A DNA stretch of 64,000 nucleotides from JAPPHA01 sp963662815 (GTDB taxonomy: Bacteria; Pseudomonadota; Alphaproteobacteria; Rhodobacterales; Rhodobacteraceae): NCBI GenBank assembly GCA_963662815.2, contig CAXXWA010000009.1:1-64000 (forward strand), given 5' to 3'. The notes under the pieces were generated by a model. The model searched no databases. It saw only the letters and a program-made list of their open reading frames with translations, and had not been told where the DNA came from. Positions within the stretch are counted from its first letter, which is position 1. Every line of letters begins with the position of its first letter. The translations under genes and the position numbers were made by a program. Positions 1 to 9,282 of the stretch are shown here, piece by piece.

Positions 1-107
1 ATGTGGACCGGTGCGTCATAGAAGGTCGGAACATTGGGCCCGAGCAGCCGGCGCCTGCGGGCCAGGCGGCTTTCCGAGGTTGCGGTCGCGCCGCCTTCGT
101 TCCGCAC
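1..107 (-). CDS. class III aminotransferase, N-terminus only (runs off window)
   Basis: Reading leftwards from a GTG at 107, the frame gives about 35 residues ending RLLGPNVPTFYDAPVH. This resembles the opening of PLP-dependent class III aminotransferases, where LLGPN-PTFYD precedes the first core strand. The catalytic lysine and the PLP site lie outside the window. It would follow arfB on the same strand. The call rests on a short stretch of family resemblance only. Confidence 0.45.
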   Translation of the reverse strand, partial: MRNEGGATATSESRLARRRRLLGPNVPTFYDAPVH

Positions 108-115
108 CGGGACCG

Positions 116-538
116 CCTATCTTCCAAACCCGGACGCTGGCGGAGCGCCTTCACTGCGCCGCGCCGCGCCTTCGCGTTCAGCCTGTCCTGCCTCGACGCC
201 GCCGTCGGCCGGGTCTCAACGCGGCGCTTCGGCACGACGAGCGCATCCCGGACCAGCCGCGCCAGCTTTCCGCGCGCCGCCGACCGATTCATCGCCTGCG
301 TTCGATGCGTCTCCGCTGTGATGACGATCTCCCCTGCCGAGGTCCAGCGCCGTCCGGCAAGCCGCCGCAGCCGCGCCTTCTCTCCAGATGACAGAACCGA
401 GGAGCCGGCGGCGTCGAACCTGAGTTCGACCGCCGTAGCAACCTTGTTCACGTTCTGGCCTCCGGGACCGGATGCGCGATGGAAGGTTTCGCGGATCTCC
501 GAATCCGGCAATGCGATTCTGTCGGAAATGCGTATCAT
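116..538 (-). CDS. arfB: alternative ribosome-rescue factor / peptidyl-tRNA hydrolase ArfB
   Basis: The product should enter stalled ribosomes and hydrolyse peptidyl-tRNA without a stop codon. Reading from ATG 538, the protein starts MIRISDRIALPDSEI and carries RASGPGGQNVNKVAT, the GGQ motif of class I release-factor domains. A basic tail follows (RLNAKARRGAVKALRQR), as in ArfB, which inserts this tail into the mRNA channel. Length to the end of similarity is about 140 residues, the family norm. The frame has no stop before the window edge, so the 3' end given is where similarity stops. Either the gene overlaps the aminotransferase start or a small indel hides the stop. Confidence 0.8.
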
Positions 539-669
539 GGTCCCGGCCTGCCCTGCCGACCGTCTGGCGCCGGCACCCCCAGAACGACCGGACGGCAACG
601 CCTCTCCGGCCGCCTGCAATCTGGACCATCGACGCCGGCTTCGCAAGGAACGCGCCCGGAATTGCCCGC

Positions 670-1292
670 TCATGTCGGCGCGGACGCGAACCGCGACACG
701 ATGATCCGGAACGGGAACAGGGCCACGAGGGCGATGGCGAACTTGACCATCCAGTCGGCGACGGCAAGCGAAATCCAGAGCGGAAGCACGGGGCCGAGGC
801 CGAGCAGCCCGCCGGGCGCGTTCGCCCAAGCGACGTCGTTCGCCGGCTCAAGGAACGCGAGGCTGGCCGAAAACGCGATGAAGAAGAAAGGGCGGTATCG
901 AGCGTCGATCCGGCGAGCGAGGACACGAGCGGCGCGCGCCACCACCGTCCGCGGCGCAGGCGATCGAAAATGAGCACGTCGAGCAACTGCGCCGCAAGGA
1001 ATGCGGCGGCCGAACCGAGGGCGATGCGCAACGTCACCAACGGGCCGAACTCCCCTTCGATCTGCGTACCCGCGAACGAGCAGAGAATGCCTGCCGCAAA
1101 CCCGAAGAGCACCACCTTGCGGGCGGCGGCGGCCCCGCGGAAGCGGTTGACGAGATCCGTGACGAGAAAGGCGAAGGGATAGGTGAATGCTCCCAGCGTA
1201 AGCCAGTCTCCGACGAGGAACTGGACCAGGATGTTCGAGGCAACTACAATCGCCGCCATCGCCGCGATGCCGGTCATGATTCCTGGCGGCAT
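670..1292 (-). pseudogene. yhhQ: queuosine-precursor transporter (YhhQ/VUT family), frameshifted
   Basis: This membrane protein family imports queuosine precursors. From ATG 1292 the first frame gives hydrophobic segments and the family run TYPFAFLVTDLVNRFRG, up to SSLAGSTLDTA. Continuity then moves to another frame (FFFIAFSASLAFLEP...) which ends at 670 after more membrane segments and the phrase ISLAVADWMVKFAIAL. One missing base near 890, beside a run of T and C on the coding strand, explains the shift. The ribosome site GAGGAGG lies just before the ATG. The rest of the protein is intact, so a recent mutation or a sequence error is more likely than old decay. Confidence 0.8.
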
Positions 1293-1424
1293 GGCGCCCT
1301 CCTCGCAACGGAGACGACCGGATGGACGTCACCTGACCACGGTTCAACCCCGGCTCTGCGCATCCTGCCCGGCGGCGGCGGCCGCGGGCAGTCCGGTCGC
1401 GGCGGACGCGCTACCTGACAAATG

Positions 1425-2267
1425 TCAGCCCGTTTCGACCGCCAAGTCTGCGTACATGCCCCACTCGGCCCAGGATCCGTCATAGAGCGCGTGGTTCCTG
1501 TGACCGATCTTCTCGAGCGCCAGCGAGAGCACCGCTGCGGTCACCCCGGAACCGCAGGTGGTGATGACGGGGCGCGAGAGGTCGACGCTGGCACCCTTGA
1601 AAGCGGCCCGCAACTCGGCATCCGGCCGCATCGTCCCGTCCGCATTGAGCAACTCGGCGAAGCAGAGGTTCTTCGAACCCGGAATGTGCCCTGACCTCAA
1701 CCCCGCGCGGGGCTCGGGAGCTTCGCCGCGGAACCGCCGTGGCGGCCTTGCATCCACGATTTCCGCATCGCCGAGTTTCGACGCCGAGGCGACCTGTGTA
1801 ACGTCCTTGACGAGACCCGCGTTTCGCCGCGCCGTCATGTGGCGGTCGCGTACGAGCGGCGGCGCACTTTCGACGGGCCGGCCCTCCGCCGTCCATTTCG
1901 GAAAGCCGCCGTCGAGAACCGCGACGTCGGTCTTGCCCATGTGCCTGAAGAGCCACCAGACGCGCGCCGCCGAGAACAGGCCTGCGCCGTCGTATGCGAT
2001 GACACGATGGCCGTCGCCGACCCCCATGGCACGCATGCGCGCGACGAACTTCTCCACGGGCGGCGCCATGTGCGGCAGACGGGAGTTCAGGTCCGATATT
2101 TCGTCGATGTCGTAGAACCGGGCGCCCGGAATATGCGCGGCATCGTACTCCGCCTTCGGGTCGCGGCCTTCCGTCGGCAGGTACCAGGATGCATCAAGTA
2201 TGCGCAGGTCCGGCGCATCCAGATGACGCGCGAGCCAGTCGGTGGAGACGATGATGCCGTTGTCCAT
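1425..2267 (-). CDS. sseA: 3-mercaptopyruvate/thiosulfate sulfurtransferase (two rhodanese domains)
   Basis: The enzyme transfers sulfur from 3-mercaptopyruvate or thiosulfate to an acceptor such as cyanide or a thiol. Two rhodanese domains are visible: an inactive N-terminal one (VSTDWLARHL, ILDASWYLP) and a C-terminal one with the active-site cysteine loop CGSGVTA. The second signature GHIPGSKNL precedes the catalytic domain core. CGSGVTA is nearer the mercaptopyruvate type (CGSG) than the thiosulfate type. I prefer the ATG at 2267 to one at 2294, because the protein then starts directly at the conserved strand and a G-rich site lies upstream. Confidence 0.88.
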   Translation of the reverse strand: MDNGIIVSTDWLARHLDAPDLRILDASWYLPTEGRDPKAEYDAAHIPGARFYDIDEISDLNSRLPHMAPPVEKFVARMRAMGVGDGHRVIAYDGAGLFSAARVWWLFRHMGKTDVAVLDGGFPKWTAEGRPVESAPPLVRDRHMTARRNAGLVKDVTQVASASKLGDAEIVDARPPRRFRGEAPEPRAGLRSGHIPGSKNLCFAELLNADGTMRPDAELRAAFKGASVDLSRPVITTCGSGVTAAVLSLALEKIGHRNHALYDGSWAEWGMYADLAVETG

Positions 2268-2428
2268 TGGTCGCGCCCCGTTTGCCCGCAACATGGACTA
2301 GCCGAGCGCCGGGCCGGATTCAAGCGGCCCCGCAGCGCGGCCTCGATCGGACTTCGGATCGGTGGAACGAGTACGCGCTGCGTGCCGGGGTACGGCTGTG
2401 CGCCGCCGCGGATCCGCATCCGTTCGGG

Positions 2429-2908
2429 TCAGCCATGCTCCCTGAGAAGCCGCGCCCTCTGCCGGTTCCAGTCGCGCCGCTTCTCCGCCTCGCGCTTGTC
2501 GGCGTGCCTCTTCCCTTTCGCGAGCGCCAGCAGAACCTTGACCCGGCCTGCGTCGTTGAAATACAGCCGGAGCGGCACCAGCGTCATGCCGTCGCGGCCG
2601 ACGCCCTGGTGAAGTCGGGACAGCTGTTTGCGGCTGACGAGGAGCTTGCGCCGGCGCCGCTCCTCGTGCCCGAAGCGCCCGGCCTGAGCGTAGCGGGAAA
2701 TGTGGCCGTTGATCAGGTAGAGCTCGCCGTCCTCCACGCTGGCGTAGCTCTCGGCGATGTTCGCCTGGCCGGCTCGCAGGGACTTGACCTCCGAGCCGAC
2801 GAGCACGATTCCGCATTCCAGCGTATCCTCGATCGCGTAGTGGAAACGCGCGCGACGGTTTTCGGCAATCAGGCCGGTTCCCGCCCCGCGCTGCTTCCGC
2901 GACGCCAT
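2429..2908 (-). CDS. smpB: SsrA-binding protein SmpB
   Basis: SmpB binds tmRNA and delivers it to stalled ribosomes for trans-translation. The 159-residue product starts with a basic tail, then carries FHYAIEDTLECGIVLVGSEVKSLRAGQANIAESY-type family sequence. It also has the LINGHISRY core and a basic C-terminal helix (KRHADKREAEKRRDWNRQRARLL) that mimics the mRNA. Length is normal. It starts 4 bases after the dapA stop, an order common in alphaproteobacteria. Confidence 0.96.
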   Translation of the reverse strand: MASRKQRGAGTGLIAENRRARFHYAIEDTLECGIVLVGSEVKSLRAGQANIAESYASVEDGELYLINGHISRYAQAGRFGHEERRRRKLLVSRKQLSRLHQGVGRDGMTLVPLRLYFNDAGRVKVLLALAKGKRHADKREAEKRRDWNRQRARLLREHG

Positions 2909-2912
2909 CGGT

Positions 2913-3789
2913 TCAGTTGATGAGCGCCGCGTGCCGCATTGCCGACCGAACCAGGTCCTTCGTCTCCGGGAGTGCGGCGGTCAGGGGCGAACGCACGTCC
3001 TCGGCGCACTTCCCGAGCACGTAGAGGCCGAACTTCGCACCGACCGTGCCCGGTTCGGTGAAGACTGCCGTGTGCAGCGGCAGGAGCAGATCCTGGAGTT
3101 CGATCGCCCGCGTCCAGTTCCCTGCGAGCGTCGCCTCCTGGAACTCCGCGCAGAGCCGCGGCGCCACGTTCGCGGTCACCGAGATGCAGCCGCATCCGCC
3201 GTGGGCATTGAACCCTAGCGCGGAAGCGTCCCTCTCCGGAGAGCTGGATGAATTCGTGACCGCATGTCGCGCGCTGGTGGGAAACGCGCACCACGTCTCC
3301 GGTAGCGTCCTTGACGCCCACGACGGTCGGCAGACGCGCAAGTTCTCCCATGGTTTCCGGCGTCATGTCGACCACCGATCTTCCCGGGATGTTGTAGATG
3401 ATGATCGGCAGGTCGCAGCATTCGCTCAAGGCGCGGAAATGCGCGAGCAGGCCGCGCTGCGTCGGCTTGTTGTAGTAGGGCGTTACGACCAGGGCGGCGT
3501 CGGCTTCGACGCGTTTCGCGAACCGCATCAAACGGATCGCCTCCGCCGTGCTGTTCGAACCCGCCCCGGCGATGACCGGGAGGCGGCCGGCCGCGGCCCG
3601 GACCACGATCTCGATTACGTGTTCGTGCTCCTCGTGGGTGAGCGTCGGGCTCTCGCCGGTCGTTCCCACGGGGACCAGACCGTGCGATCCTTCCTCGACA
3701 TGCCATTCCACAAGCGCTTCGAGCGCACCGTCGTCCACCGAGCCGTCTCTGAACGGCGTGACGAGCGCCGGGATCGATCCCCTGAACAT
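2913..3789 (-). pseudogene. dapA: 4-hydroxy-tetrahydrodipicolinate synthase DapA, broken by a one-base insertion
   Basis: DapA condenses pyruvate with aspartate semialdehyde in lysine and diaminopimelate synthesis. From ATG 3789 the first frame holds GTTGESPTLTHEEH, TPYYNKPTQRG, IIYNIPGRSVVDM and the Schiff-base lysine in VVGVKDATGD. At about 3230 the frame runs out, and a second frame continues the protein from DASALGFNAHGGCGCISVTANVAP to LVRSAMRHAALIN at 2913. Removing one G from a GGG run there restores one frame. DapA is normally essential for the cell wall and no second copy is visible here, so a sequencing or assembly error is the simplest reading. Real loss cannot be excluded. An AAGGAGG ribosome site precedes the ATG. 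Confidence 0.9.
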
Positions 3790-3955
3790 GTGCGTCGTCC
3801 TCCTTCTTCGCGAATTGTCACGTCTTACCCGAGCAGCCGGGGGAACGTAACGCCTGATTCCGCGTTCCCGGGATATCGGGTCGGTTGTTCCCCAAATATC
3901 ACTGTAATTCGGTTCCGGGCGCTTGTATGGTCGCGAAAAACATACGAGCAGTCAC

Positions 3956-5926
3956 ATGGGCTTTCAGTCACTCGGGACTCTGCTGCTGGCGGCGGGCGTG
4001 TTCGTTCTCGCGCCGGGATCGGTTTCCGGCTCGGACGCGGCGGAAGACGCGAAGGCGATCGTCAGCGCGGCATCATCCGCAAACTGGGATGACGCGGCGC
4101 GCCGCGCGCGGCAATTCGAAGATCCGGTCGCAGTCGATCTCGTGACCTGGTGGCGCCTTCGCGACGGCGAAGGCGACTGGCAGGAGTACCTGGACTTCCT
4201 TCGCCGGAACGGCGACTGGCCGGGGCTGAAGCGCCTCAGGCGTTCGGGAGAGGCCGGCATCCCCGATACCGCAGCCCCACGCGCGGTCGTGGCCTACTTC
4301 GAGGCGCAGCCCCCGCAGACAGGCGAGGGCGCGCTTCGCCTGGCGACCGCGCTCGCAGCGCTCGGCCGGCGTGACGATGCCGCGATGGAAGCCGCGAAGG
4401 CCTGGATCGAGTTCCCGATGGAGACCGAAGACGAGGCTGAGTTGCTGGCCCGCTTTCCCGGCGTGCTCGGCGTGCTGCACGAGAAGCGTCTCGACAGTCT
4501 TCTCTGGAGCGGCGAGATCGGGAACGCGGAGCGGATGCTGACCCGGGTCAGTCCCCGCTTCGCCAAGCTTGCCCGGGCTAGGATCGCTCTGCAGAGGCGC
4601 ACACCGGGGGTCGATGCCCTGATTCGCGCCATCCCTGCGGATCTTCGCAATGATCCGGGACTGGCCTATGACAGATTTGTCTGGCGGCGGCTGCAGGGGC
4701 TGGACGAGTCGGCGCTGGAGCTGATTCTCGATCGATCCGCCTCGGCCGACCGCCTCGGCCGGCCGGGCACCTGGGCGCCGACGCGCATGGCCATGGCCCG
4801 CGATGCCATGGAACGCGGCGAAAACCGCAACGCCTACGCCCTCGCCAGCAGCCATTGGCTGGAGTGGGGATCGAGATTCGCCCAGTTTGAGTGGCTGGCC
4901 GGGTTCATCGCGCTTCGCAAGCTGGACAGGCCGGAGAGAGCAATCGCCCACTTCGGCCGTTTCAGGGAGGCCGTGTCTTCGCCCATCAGCCTCGGTCGCG
5001 CCAACTACTGGCTGGCACGCGGTCACGCGCGTATCGGAGACGATGTCGAGGCCGAGCTGTTCTTTTCGGAAGCGGCCAAGTACCAGACCAGCTTCTACGG
5101 ACAGCTGGCGGCAGAAATGATCGGCCACCGGACGGACGGGCTCCTCGCCGGAAAGGAGCGCGCGGGTGACTGGCGCAGGGCAGACTTCGTCGACTCCGGA
5201 ACAGTCCGCGCCGCGCGGCTGTTCCTGCTTGCGAACTGGCAGCCGCATGCGCGCTGGTTCCTTGCCCATGTCGCGGAAGATCTCGGACACCGGGAACTGG
5301 TGCGGCTTGGCGACATGGCGCTCGACCTCGGCTCGCCCTACGCGGCCATTGGCGTCGCGAAGGAGGCCGCCAAGTCGGGACTTGTCCTGCCGCGTTCCTA
5401 TTTCCCGGTCACGGAACTGGCGCGCCACGCAGGCCCGGTCGAACCGGAAATGGCGCTGGCGATTGCGCGGCAGGAAACCGAGTTTCGCATCGACGCCGCG
5501 AGCCGGGCGGGCGCCCTTGGCCTGATGCAGGTCAAGCCTCCCACGGCGCGGGAAATCGCCGCGAGGCTCGGGCTCGAGTACTCGAAGAGGCGACTTGCAT
5601 ACGACTGGCGTTTCAACGCTGCGATCGGCACCGCCTATCTCGACGAGTTGCTGAACGAATTCGGCGGCTCCTACGTTCTGGCGTTCGCCGCCTACAATGC
5701 GGGACCGGGCCGCGTACGCCAGTGGATCGACAGGCTCGGCCATCCGCACCTCGACTGGAGCGATCCGATCGACTGGATCGAGCACATTCCCTACAATGAA
5801 ACCAGAAACTACGTGATGCGCGTCCTCGAGGCGATCTACGTGTACAGGGCGCGTCTTGCAGGACGCGCGCAAGCGTTCGAGACCGCTGGAAACGTCTCGC
5901 GCTGGCAGCCGCCGCCGGTGCATTGA
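3956..5926 (+). CDS. slt: soluble lytic murein transglycosylase, Slt type
   Basis: The enzyme cleaves the MurNAc-GlcNAc bond of peptidoglycan, forming 1,6-anhydro ends, in the periplasm. From ATG 3956 the protein is 656 residues. A signal peptide comes first (SLGTLLLAAGVFVLAPGSVSG). A long alpha-helical superhelix of repeats follows, then a C-terminal SLT domain with the catalytic glutamate in ALAIARQETEFR, the GLMQVKPPTA motif and AFAAYNAGPGRVRQW. An upstream in-frame ATG at 3923 would put charged residues before the signal peptide, so I reject it. It is divergent from dapA. Confidence 0.92.
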   Translation: MGFQSLGTLLLAAGVFVLAPGSVSGSDAAEDAKAIVSAASSANWDDAARRARQFEDPVAVDLVTWWRLRDGEGDWQEYLDFLRRNGDWPGLKRLRRSGEAGIPDTAAPRAVVAYFEAQPPQTGEGALRLATALAALGRRDDAAMEAAKAWIEFPMETEDEAELLARFPGVLGVLHEKRLDSLLWSGEIGNAERMLTRVSPRFAKLARARIALQRRTPGVDALIRAIPADLRNDPGLAYDRFVWRRLQGLDESALELILDRSASADRLGRPGTWAPTRMAMARDAMERGENRNAYALASSHWLEWGSRFAQFEWLAGFIALRKLDRPERAIAHFGRFREAVSSPISLGRANYWLARGHARIGDDVEAELFFSEAAKYQTSFYGQLAAEMIGHRTDGLLAGKERAGDWRRADFVDSGTVRAARLFLLANWQPHARWFLAHVAEDLGHRELVRLGDMALDLGSPYAAIGVAKEAAKSGLVLPRSYFPVTELARHAGPVEPEMALAIARQETEFRIDAASRAGALGLMQVKPPTAREIAARLGLEYSKRRLAYDWRFNAAIGTAYLDELLNEFGGSYVLAFAAYNAGPGRVRQWIDRLGHPHLDWSDPIDWIEHIPYNETRNYVMRVLEAIYVYRARLAGRAQAFETAGNVSRWQPPPVH

Positions 5927-6004
5927 ATGGCTTCGACGACGGGGGCCGTCGAACTTATGCCGCGGACGCGGTGGCGGACTCGGGGAGTGCGGCGCGGGCC
6001 GGCA

Positions 6005-6703
6005 TCAAGGTGCCGCGAGCCGGCCCTTCGTCATGTGGCGCTTGCGGCCGTATCCCTTTGTCCGCCAGACATCGAAGCCGGCGTCGCGAAGGCACTGCCG
6101 GACGCGCCCGGCGGCGCTGAATGTCGCCACGGTGCCGCCCGGCCTCGTGCGGGCTCCGACCATCCCCAGGAGTTCCGCCTCCCACATGGAAGGATTGCTC
6201 GCGGGCGAGAATCCGTCGAGAAACCAAGCATCCGCGGAACCCTGCCAGTCCGCTACCGTCAGCCGCGCATCCCCGTGAACAATCGTGGCCGCGAGCGATC
6301 CCGCGCGGATGCGCGTTGCCCCCTCAGACCAGTTTCCGACCAGCACGCGCGCGCGGTCCGAGAGCTCCGGCCATCTGCGAAGCGCCCGCTCCATGTCCCC
6401 GGCGGCAACCAGGCTGGCCTCGAACCCGACGTATTCAAGCGCGCCTTCCTGCCCAGAGTCGTCCCACAACTTCCATGCCGCCAGCATGTTCAATCCGGTT
6501 CCGAATCCGAGTTCCGCAATCCGGAAGCCCGGACGGAAACGCTCCGGCAGGCCGTTTCCCCTCAGAAAGACATGCCGCGCCTCGTCCAGCCCGTTCTCGC
6601 GCGAGAAGTACGTGTCGCCGTGACGGCGGGAAACCGGAACGTCGCCGGCCGTCCAGGCTAGGTCCGCGAATTCCCCGAAACCGTGCTGGCCGGTTTTGAC
6701 CAT
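6005..6703 (-). CDS. mnmD: tRNA mnm5s2U methyltransferase MnmD (DUF752), free-standing
   Basis: MnmD methylates the wobble uridine intermediate nm5s2U34 using S-adenosylmethionine. From ATG 6703 the 232-residue protein carries PVSRRHGDTYFSRENGLDEARHVFL, the SAM-binding RIAELGFGTGLNML, and DAWFLDGFSPASNPSMWEAELL, all typical of the methyltransferase half of MnmC. In E. coli this half is fused to an FAD oxidase. Here the oxidase half is a separate gene starting 51 bases away on the other strand, so the two probably share a promoter region. Confidence 0.88.
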   Translation of the reverse strand: MVKTGQHGFGEFADLAWTAGDVPVSRRHGDTYFSRENGLDEARHVFLRGNGLPERFRPGFRIAELGFGTGLNMLAAWKLWDDSGQEGALEYVGFEASLVAAGDMERALRRWPELSDRARVLVGNWSEGATRIRAGSLAATIVHGDARLTVADWQGSADAWFLDGFSPASNPSMWEAELLGMVGARTRPGGTVATFSAAGRVRQCLRDAGFDVWRTKGYGRKRHMTKGRLAAP

Positions 6704-6754
6704 CTTGAGTAGACCCCGTTTCGGCGCGCGCGAACGATAGGGGAATCCGGACGG

Positions 6755-7846
6755 ATGGCAAAGCTCGGGCACTGGGACGCTGCAGTCGTCGGCGGCGGCA
6801 TCGTCGGCCTCGCGGCGGCGCATGCCTGTTCCGTTCGCGGACTCTCCGTCGTCATCCTCGAAAGATCGGTCGTCGCCGGCGGCGCCAGCGGCGGTCCGGT
6901 GGGTGCCATGACGCCATTCGCGCCGGATCCCTGGACGGACTTGAAACAATTCCAGTTCGATGCCCTGGCTGGGGCGGAGCGGTACTGGGCGGACATCGAC
7001 GCCGCATCAGGGATGGACTCCGGCTACCGGAGGTGCGGACGGCTCGTGCCTCTGGCTACCGAGGAGGCGGCGGAACGCGCCGTTGCGCGCGGCGAGTCGG
7101 CAGCCCTGAACTGGGGTCGCGGCTTCTCTTGGGAGGTCCGGCGCGACGGCGGCCTGCTCATCGCGCCGGAACGGACACGCTACGGCGTCGTCCACGACTC
7201 GCTCTCCGCCCGCATCGACCCTGCCGCCGCCTGTGCGTCGCTGGCCGAAGCCGCAAGGCGCTCGGGCACCGACGTTCTCGCGCACCACGAGGTCATCAGA
7301 ATCGAAACAGGAAGAGTGTTGACCCGCAGGGGAGAAGCCCGGGCCGATTCGGTGATCATCGCCGCCGGCGCCGACAGCTTCGACTGGCTCGAACCCGCTC
7401 TCCGGGACGGAGGCGTGAAGGGCCAGGCGGCGCTTCTGGAATGCGATCTCGGATCCGTTCCCGTCATCCAGTCGGGCGGCATCTACATCGTGCCGCATGC
7501 GAACGGAAAGACTGGCGTCGGCTCCACCCGCGAACGCGAATGGCGGGATATGCACGCAACAGACTCGCGGCTGGACAAGGTCATCCGGGAGGCCGGCGGC
7601 ATTTGCCCCTCGCTCGCCGGCGCGCGGGTGCTTCGCCGCTGGTCCGGCCTGAGGCCCCGTGCGCCGAAAGGACGGTTGATGCTCGGGCCGGTGCCCGGCC
7701 GGGCAAAAACATTCATCGCGACCGGAACGAACGGCATCGGCTTCGGAGTCGCCCATGCGGTCGGCGAGCTGATTGCTTCCTGCGCGCTCGGCGACGAAAC
7801 CGGGATTCCGGACGATTTCCGGACGAGCTTCCGACCCTGCCGGTAG
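6755..7846 (+). CDS. FAD-dependent amine oxidoreductase, likely the MnmC oxidase partner
   Basis: The 363-residue protein opens with a dinucleotide fold (AAVVGGGIVGLAAAHACSVRG). It then has GGASGGPVGAMTPF, which resembles the GASGN-QGA-P segment of the MnmC FAD domain, and a C-terminal GTNGIGFGVAHAVGELIA flavin-binding end. In E. coli that domain removes the carboxymethyl group from cmnm5s2U34 before methylation. Divergence from mnmD at 51 bases supports this role. It could instead be another member of the glycine/D-amino-acid oxidase (DAO) family. Confidence 0.6.
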   Translation: MAKLGHWDAAVVGGGIVGLAAAHACSVRGLSVVILERSVVAGGASGGPVGAMTPFAPDPWTDLKQFQFDALAGAERYWADIDAASGMDSGYRRCGRLVPLATEEAAERAVARGESAALNWGRGFSWEVRRDGGLLIAPERTRYGVVHDSLSARIDPAAACASLAEAARRSGTDVLAHHEVIRIETGRVLTRRGEARADSVIIAAGADSFDWLEPALRDGGVKGQAALLECDLGSVPVIQSGGIYIVPHANGKTGVGSTREREWRDMHATDSRLDKVIREAGGICPSLAGARVLRRWSGLRPRAPKGRLMLGPVPGRAKTFIATGTNGIGFGVAHAVGELIASCALGDETGIPDDFRTSFRPCR

Positions 7847-7937
7847 CGGTTGGAACGTCCGCGGCCCGCGGAAGAGCAGGCACCGGTGGAGGTGAAGTCC
7901 CTGGACGCGCCGGCCCGTTCGCGGGGCATGCCGCAAG

Positions 7938-9185
7938 TCAGGCCGGGACGGTCCGTTGCGCGAGCGGCTGTTCCCGAACCGGCAGGTGAACCACTGCCGA
8001 GAACGCTGCAACCGCGATGCCGACCCACCAGACCACCTCGTAGTTCCCGTACATGTCGTAGAGAGCGCCGCCGAGCCAGACGCCGAGGAAGCCTCCGATC
8101 TGGTGACTGAGAAAGACGATGCCGTACAGCGTGCCCATGTACCTGATTCCGTAGATGTAGGCGACCAGCCCCGACGTGAGAGGAACTGTCGCAAGCCAGA
8201 GGAAACCCATGGCCAACGAGAACAGAACGACGCTGAGCGGCGTGATCGGAAACACGATGAACAGGATGGAGATGATCGTGCGCAGCGTGTAGATCGCGAC
8301 CAGCAGGTGTTTCTTCACGAAGGTCTTGCCGAGTGCGCCGGCGAGCACCGTTCCGAAGACGTTGGTCAGGCCGATGAGGCCGACGGCTACTGCGCCGAGG
8401 GTCGACGTGGTCGCGACTCCCATGCCCGCAAGCAGGCCGTTAGGCGCGATGGGCCCGCACATCTCCGTCACCATGGCCGGGAAGTGTGCGGTGTTGAAGG
8501 CAATCTGGAACCCGCAGGAAAAGAATCCGAGAAATATTAGCGTGTAGGACGGATCCCGCGCCGCCCTGACGAGGATCTGGGACAGCGATTCCTCGATCTC
8601 CTCCTTGAGAAACCTGTCCGGCCCGGCGAGCATGGGCAGCGTCAGGAGAACCGCGAAGACGAATCCGGCGAACACGACGAATACCGCGGACCAGCTCATG
8701 TAGGCGAGCAGTAAGGCGGCGAAGGGCGGCGCGATGATCTGCCCGACGGATCCTGCCGCAGTGGCGATGCCGAGCGCCAGGGAGCGATGCTCGTCGCTCG
8801 TCGCCCGCCCGACGACCGCCAGGACCACCCCGAAGCCGGTGCCGGCGACGCCGAAACCGACGAGCAAGGCGAGGGACTGATGGCCGAGCGGCGTCACCGC
8901 GAAACTCGACCAGACGAGACCGATCGCGTAGAGCAGAACCCCGAGTACGATCGCCTTCCTCGTGCCGAACTTTTCCGCGATCGCGCCGAAGATCGGCTGC
9001 CCGATGCCCCATGCGAGGTTTTGAATGGCAATCGCCGTCGAGAAGTCGGCACGCGGCCAGCCGAAGTCGTCCGCGATCGGGATCTGGAATACGCCGAAGG
9101 AGGCGCGAATGCCGAAGCTGACGAGAAGGATGATGCTGCCCGCCACGAGAACCGGCGTGAAAACGGATGATCGTCGTGCGTCCAT
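7938..9185 (-). CDS. major facilitator superfamily transporter
   Basis: The 415-residue protein has about twelve hydrophobic helices. It opens GSIILLVSFGIRASFGVFQIPI and has a loop 2-3 motif of the MFS type (GAIAEKFGTRKAIVLG). SFGVFQ at the first helix and YGIRYMGTLYGIVFLSHQIGGFLGVWLGG near the end recall the monocarboxylate/oxalate-type MFS branch, but the substrate cannot be read from the sequence. It lies convergent to the FAD gene and divergent from zapE, so it is probably a single-gene unit. Confidence 0.88.
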   Translation of the reverse strand: MDARRSSVFTPVLVAGSIILLVSFGIRASFGVFQIPIADDFGWPRADFSTAIAIQNLAWGIGQPIFGAIAEKFGTRKAIVLGVLLYAIGLVWSSFAVTPLGHQSLALLVGFGVAGTGFGVVLAVVGRATSDEHRSLALGIATAAGSVGQIIAPPFAALLLAYMSWSAVFVVFAGFVFAVLLTLPMLAGPDRFLKEEIEESLSQILVRAARDPSYTLIFLGFFSCGFQIAFNTAHFPAMVTEMCGPIAPNGLLAGMGVATTSTLGAVAVGLIGLTNVFGTVLAGALGKTFVKKHLLVAIYTLRTIISILFIVFPITPLSVVLFSLAMGFLWLATVPLTSGLVAYIYGIRYMGTLYGIVFLSHQIGGFLGVWLGGALYDMYGNYEVVWWVGIAVAAFSAVVHLPVREQPLAQRTVPA

Positions 9186-9282
9186 GCCGGTCCCCGAGAA
9201 GTTGCCGGAACGTGATCGAATTGATATCCGCCGTCAACGGAAATCCGGGCAGTTCCGACGTCCGGAAGGACGACAGGCAGCC

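Noticed and set aside
1293..1424. A preQ1 riboswitch before the queuosine-precursor transporter
   Set aside because: The 130-base leader has hairpin-forming GC runs but I could not find the preQ1 aptamer pattern.
4073..5923. A 616-codon open frame on the - strand opposite slt
   Set aside because: It is the antisense of a well-supported transglycosylase; no motif or sensible ribosome site.
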